Shown here piece by piece: positions 7,810-10,054 of a DNA stretch of 10,054 nt. Positions within the stretch are counted from its first letter, which is position 1; the number at the start of each line of letters is the position of its first letter. The notes beneath the pieces were generated by a model. The model was not told the origin of the DNA, did not search any database, and was given only the letters and a program-made list of their open reading frames with translations. The position numbers and the translations under genes are program-made. This DNA is from Bacteroidales bacterium (GTDB lineage: Bacteria; Bacteroidota; Bacteroidia; Bacteroidales; UBA932): positions 1-10,054 of the forward strand of contig JAGDBY010000183.1 of NCBI GenBank assembly GCA_017958765.1, given 5' to 3'.

Positions 7810-7892
7810 GCGAAGAAGGATAAAATTTTAGCTTGATTATTTTTTTTCGTAATTTTAGCATGGAAAATTTTCAAATACCTATCTAATATCAC

Positions 7893-9479
7893 ATGAAAAA
7901 ATTATTCTTTTTAAGGGCTGCAGTAGTGCTATTGGCTTCTTTCAGCACGGCAGCAAATGCTCAGGAGAAAGCAAAACCGCGTATCGGTATTGCCGGTATC
8001 TATGTTGAGAACTCAGTATTCGTCCCTAACAGACAGGAGATGGTCGGCCGTCCGGTCGGACTTCCTGACTATCTGCATCAGGACTCAGTTCTCGGTCAAG
8101 CTGCAACTTGGCTTCCTGCATTGAGAGGTGGCGGAAACGGCCGCGGACCTATCACCAAAGAGTCTTACGACAGATTCGTTGAGGAGTGCCTCGAAGTTGT
8201 TAAAGCCAATATGCCTTACGACGGATTCTGGTTCTACAACCACGGAGCCTGCAGCGTTGAGGGCGTAGACGATCCCGAAGGATTGCTGATGGAGAAGATC
8301 CGCGGTGTCATCGGAGACGACTGCTTGACTACCACAACTATGGACCTTCACGGAAACCCTTCACTGAAGGTTGCTCTCTATTCAGACCTTATCACTACAT
8401 TCCGCAAGGCTCCTCACGATGATTCAAGAGAGTCTAACCGTCGCGGTGTAGCTAATTTGATCGAGCGTCTTCAATCAGGCAAAGGCCGTCCGGCTTACAA
8501 AGCTTGGGTATCAGTTCCTATTCTCGTATCAGGAGAGTGGTCAAGTACCCGCGAGGAGCCTGCTAAATCACTTTACGCAATGGTTCCGCAGGTTGAAGCT
8601 ATGCCAGGCGTTGTAGATGCAGGTATCTGGATCGCATACGTTTGGGGCGACAACCCGCGTAACTGCGGTACCGTTATGGTATACGGTGACGATGAGGACA
8701 ACGTTCGCACAGGCGCTAAGATTCTTGCTCAGAAGTTCTGGGATTCACGCGACGAGTTCTGTCTCGAGGCTCCGGGCTACGAGCTTGATCAATGCCTTGA
8801 CCTTGCTCTTGCAAGCAACAAGAAGCCTTTCATGATCTCCGACATGGGTGACAACCCTGGCGGCGGCGGATCAGGTGAGGTTACCTGGACTTTGGAGCGT
8901 CTTCTCAAACGTCAGGAGTTCTATCAACCTAATTCTAAGAGAATTCTCTACTGCTCAATTCCTACAAACGAATTGGTACAGAAGGCTCGCAAAGCCGGTG
9001 TAGGCAAGAAAGTTAAAGGCTATGTCGGCGCTATGACCGACAACACCTATGCAGGACCGGTTCTTCTTGAAGGTACGGTAGAGTGGGTAAGTCCGCTTAC
9101 ACCTACTCCTAACAACGCAAGACCTAATCAGAATTCAGGTCTGGCTATCATCAAGACCGGAAGCATCTACGTAGTTGTAGGTTCTTCATCACCGACACCT
9201 AACCTGAGAGACTATCTCGAGAAGTCAGGCCAGACTTATCAGGACTTTGACATCATCATGGTTAAACAGGGTTACCTCGTTAACCAATGGTACAGCATCA
9301 AAGGCGACTGGGTAATGGCATTCACACGCGGCGGTGTTGATCAGGACTTCAGCAAGCTTCCTTACAAGAACATCATCCGTCCTATGTATCCTATCGATAA
9401 AGCTGTCTTTGACGCTGGTTACGAGCCTGAGCTTAACGTAATCATGGTTCCTTCAGCTAAGAAGATTTACGGTAGATAA
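7893..9479 (+). CDS. Exported M81-family (MlrC-like) metallopeptidase
   Basis: A 528-residue protein related to microcystinase MlrC (MEROPS M81), a zinc enzyme family that cleaves small or linearised peptides; the substrate here is unknown. A signal peptide is clear: MKK, a hydrophobic core at about 5-20 and an ANA site (21-23) with cleavage before Gln24, so the enzyme should be periplasmic or secreted. There is no lipobox Cys. Candidate metal or catalytic residues are E39 (in VENSVF), H117 (YNHGA), D151 and H153 (MDLHGN) and H175 (KAPHDD). The 34-, 2- and 22-residue spacings agree with those I recall for MlrC H150, D184, H186 and H208. The glycine-rich DMGDNPGGGGSGE (317-329) is the second family signature. 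Arginine codons are almost all CGT, CGC or AGA, with one AGG in the signal peptide, unlike the adjacent genes, which hints at higher expression. It is monocistronic, ending at a terminator. Confidence 0.9.
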   Translation: MKKLFFLRAAVVLLASFSTAANAQEKAKPRIGIAGIYVENSVFVPNRQEMVGRPVGLPDYLHQDSVLGQAATWLPALRGGGNGRGPITKESYDRFVEECLEVVKANMPYDGFWFYNHGACSVEGVDDPEGLLMEKIRGVIGDDCLTTTTMDLHGNPSLKVALYSDLITTFRKAPHDDSRESNRRGVANLIERLQSGKGRPAYKAWVSVPILVSGEWSSTREEPAKSLYAMVPQVEAMPGVVDAGIWIAYVWGDNPRNCGTVMVYGDDEDNVRTGAKILAQKFWDSRDEFCLEAPGYELDQCLDLALASNKKPFMISDMGDNPGGGGSGEVTWTLERLLKRQEFYQPNSKRILYCSIPTNELVQKARKAGVGKKVKGYVGAMTDNTYAGPVLLEGTVEWVSPLTPTPNNARPNQNSGLAIIKTGSIYVVVGSSSPTPNLRDYLEKSGQTYQDFDIIMVKQGYLVNQWYSIKGDWVMAFTRGGVDQDFSKLPYKNIIRPMYPIDKAVFDAGYEPELNVIMVPSAKKIYGR

Positions 9480-9504
9480 CGGATACCAGCCGTTAATTTA
9501 GAAT

Positions 9505-9537
9505 AGAGCCGGCATTTATGTCGGCTCTTTTTATTTT
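9505..9537 (+). terminator. Rho-independent terminator after the M81 gene
   Basis: AGAGCCG at 9505-9511 pairs with CGGCTCT at 9522-9528. The stem extends inward by a G-U, a C-G and an A-T pair, giving about 10 bp around a TTTA loop. It is followed at once by TTTTTATTTT. It lies 25 nt after the M81 stop and separates that gene from the following ettA-like gene. Confidence 0.9.
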
Positions 9538-9540
9538 CAA

Positions 9541-9572
9541 TTTGGGGCTGCGAGACTTTTTTTATACCTTTA
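9541..9572 (+). promoter_or_regulatory. Predicted promoter of the ettA-like gene
   Basis: TTTG at 9541-9544 fits the Bacteroidota -33 element. After a 20-nt spacer, TACCTTTA at 9565-9572 matches the -7 consensus TAnnTTTG in all but the last base. The ATG begins only 7 nt further on, so the transcript would start at or within a few bases of the start codon, making the mRNA leaderless or almost so. It sits right after the preceding terminator. Confidence 0.5.
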
Positions 9573-9578
9573 CATAAT

Positions 9579-10054
9579 ATGGCAGACGAAAAGATAATAT
9601 TCTCTATGAACGGGGTGGGCAAGGTCCTCCCTCACAACAACAAGGTTATCCTGAAGGACATTTACCTCTCGTTCTTCTACGGTGCTAAAATCGGTATAAT
9701 CGGCCTCAACGGCTCCGGTAAATCCACCCTTATGAAAATCATAGCCGGCGTGGAGAAGGGGTACAAAGGAGAGGTGGTATGGGCTCCGGGATATACAGTG
9801 GGCTATCTGGAGCAGGAGCCTCAGATGGATCCCGACAAAACCGTCCTGGAGGTCGTCCAGGAGGGGGTGCAGGAAGTAATGGACACGCTGGCGGAGTACA
9901 ACGAAATCTCCAACCGCTTCCTGGAACCGATGGACGATGACGAGATGAACCGCCTTATCGAACGGCAGGGAGAACTGACCGAAAAGATCGACCACCTCGA
10001 CGGATGGGAGATCGACAGCAAGCTGGAAAGGGCGATGGACGCGATGCAGTGTCC
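9579..10054 (+). CDS. ettA: EttA-like translational-throttle ABC-F ATPase, 3'-truncated by the window edge
   Basis: First 158 residues of a soluble ABC-F protein. EttA binds the ribosomal E site and gates entry into elongation according to the ATP/ADP level. Seen: the EttA-type opening IIFSMNGVGK (6-15), SLSFF-like YLSFFYGAKIGIIG (29-42), Walker A GLNGSGKST (42-50), the Q-loop YLEQEPQ (77-82, Q79), then PDKTVLEVVQEG (85-96) and the helical stretch around DGWEIDSKLERAMDAM (141-156) typical of EttA. The first signature motif, the linker and the second ATPase domain lie beyond the window. There are no membrane segments, which separates it from ABC transporters. The ATG at 9579 is the only start that includes the conserved N-terminus. 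A paralogue such as Uup or another ABC-F is possible, but the N-terminal wording favours EttA. Confidence 0.88.
   Translation, partial: MADEKIIFSMNGVGKVLPHNNKVILKDIYLSFFYGAKIGIIGLNGSGKSTLMKIIAGVEKGYKGEVVWAPGYTVGYLEQEPQMDPDKTVLEVVQEGVQEVMDTLAEYNEISNRFLEPMDDDEMNRLIERQGELTEKIDHLDGWEIDSKLERAMDAMQC

Larger units (their letters stand above)
7779..7892. other. Divergent intergenic promoter region between the YfhO and M81 genes
   Basis: This 114-bp, strongly AT-rich spacer separates two divergent starts. The YfhO side has a good -7 box and ribosome-binding site (see those entries). The M81 side offers only TAATTTTA at 7850-7857 as a one-mismatch -7 box, with no convincing -33 element, and an 8-T run at 7840-7847. 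No operator palindrome was recognised. Confidence 0.5.

Noticed and set aside
7850..7857. TAATTTTA as a promoter -7 box for the M81 gene
   Set aside because: It has one mismatch in an AT-rich stretch where such matches are expected by chance, and no -33 element was found at the right distance.
9477..9495. Small hairpin (TAACGG / CCGTTA) over the M81 stop codon
   Set aside because: Only 6 bp with a 7-nt loop and no T-run; the terminator is the stronger stem at 9505-9528.
1..10054. CRISPR array, tRNA/rRNA genes, insertion sequence, phage or defence system
   Set aside because: No regularly spaced repeats, RNA-gene signatures, transposase, inverted-repeat ends or defence domains were seen on either strand.

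Overview
The window looks like a chromosomal piece of a Bacteroidales bacterium (phylum Bacteroidota). This rests on three things: a partial ABC-F/EttA-like gene whose N-terminus reads like Bacteroidales homologues, a long YfhO-family membrane protein of the type common in that order, and promoter-like elements matching the Bacteroidota consensus (TTTG about 20 nt upstream of TAnnTTTG). Genus cannot be decided from the sequence; a Rikenellaceae-like origin is only a guess.

Positions 1-5307 (+ strand) are the distal part of a surface-polysaccharide gene cluster. In order it holds a 5'-truncated GT32-type glycosyltransferase, a complete GT32 paralogue, UDP-galactopyranose mutase (glf), a GT2 glycosyltransferase broken by an in-frame TAA, an intact GT2 paralogue, and a third, more distant GT2. 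Almost all junctions overlap (1, 14, 4 and 22 nt) or are 6 nt apart, as in a translationally coupled operon. glf supplies UDP-galactofuranose, so the glycan made here probably contains Galf, added by one of the transferases. No polymerase, flippase or chain-length gene is in view; those would lie upstream of position 1.

Positions 5310-7778 (- strand) encode a YfhO-family polytopic membrane protein. It converges on the glycosyltransferase operon with only 2 nt between stop codons. Its own promoter lies in a 114-bp divergent region (7779-7892). On the other side of that region a secreted M81/MlrC-like metallopeptidase (7893-9479, +) is followed by a clear intrinsic terminator. The start of an EttA-like translational ABC-F ATPase (9579 to the window end, +) follows, with a promoter so close to the ATG that its mRNA may be nearly leaderless.

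No RNA genes, CRISPR arrays, insertion sequences or phage genes were seen, and no gap longer than 300 bases is without a gene. I did not find a convincing novel multi-gene system. The points most worth a second look are the interrupted GT2, the exported MlrC-like enzyme with an apparently complete metal-site pattern, and the YfhO gene abutting a Galf-type glycan locus.
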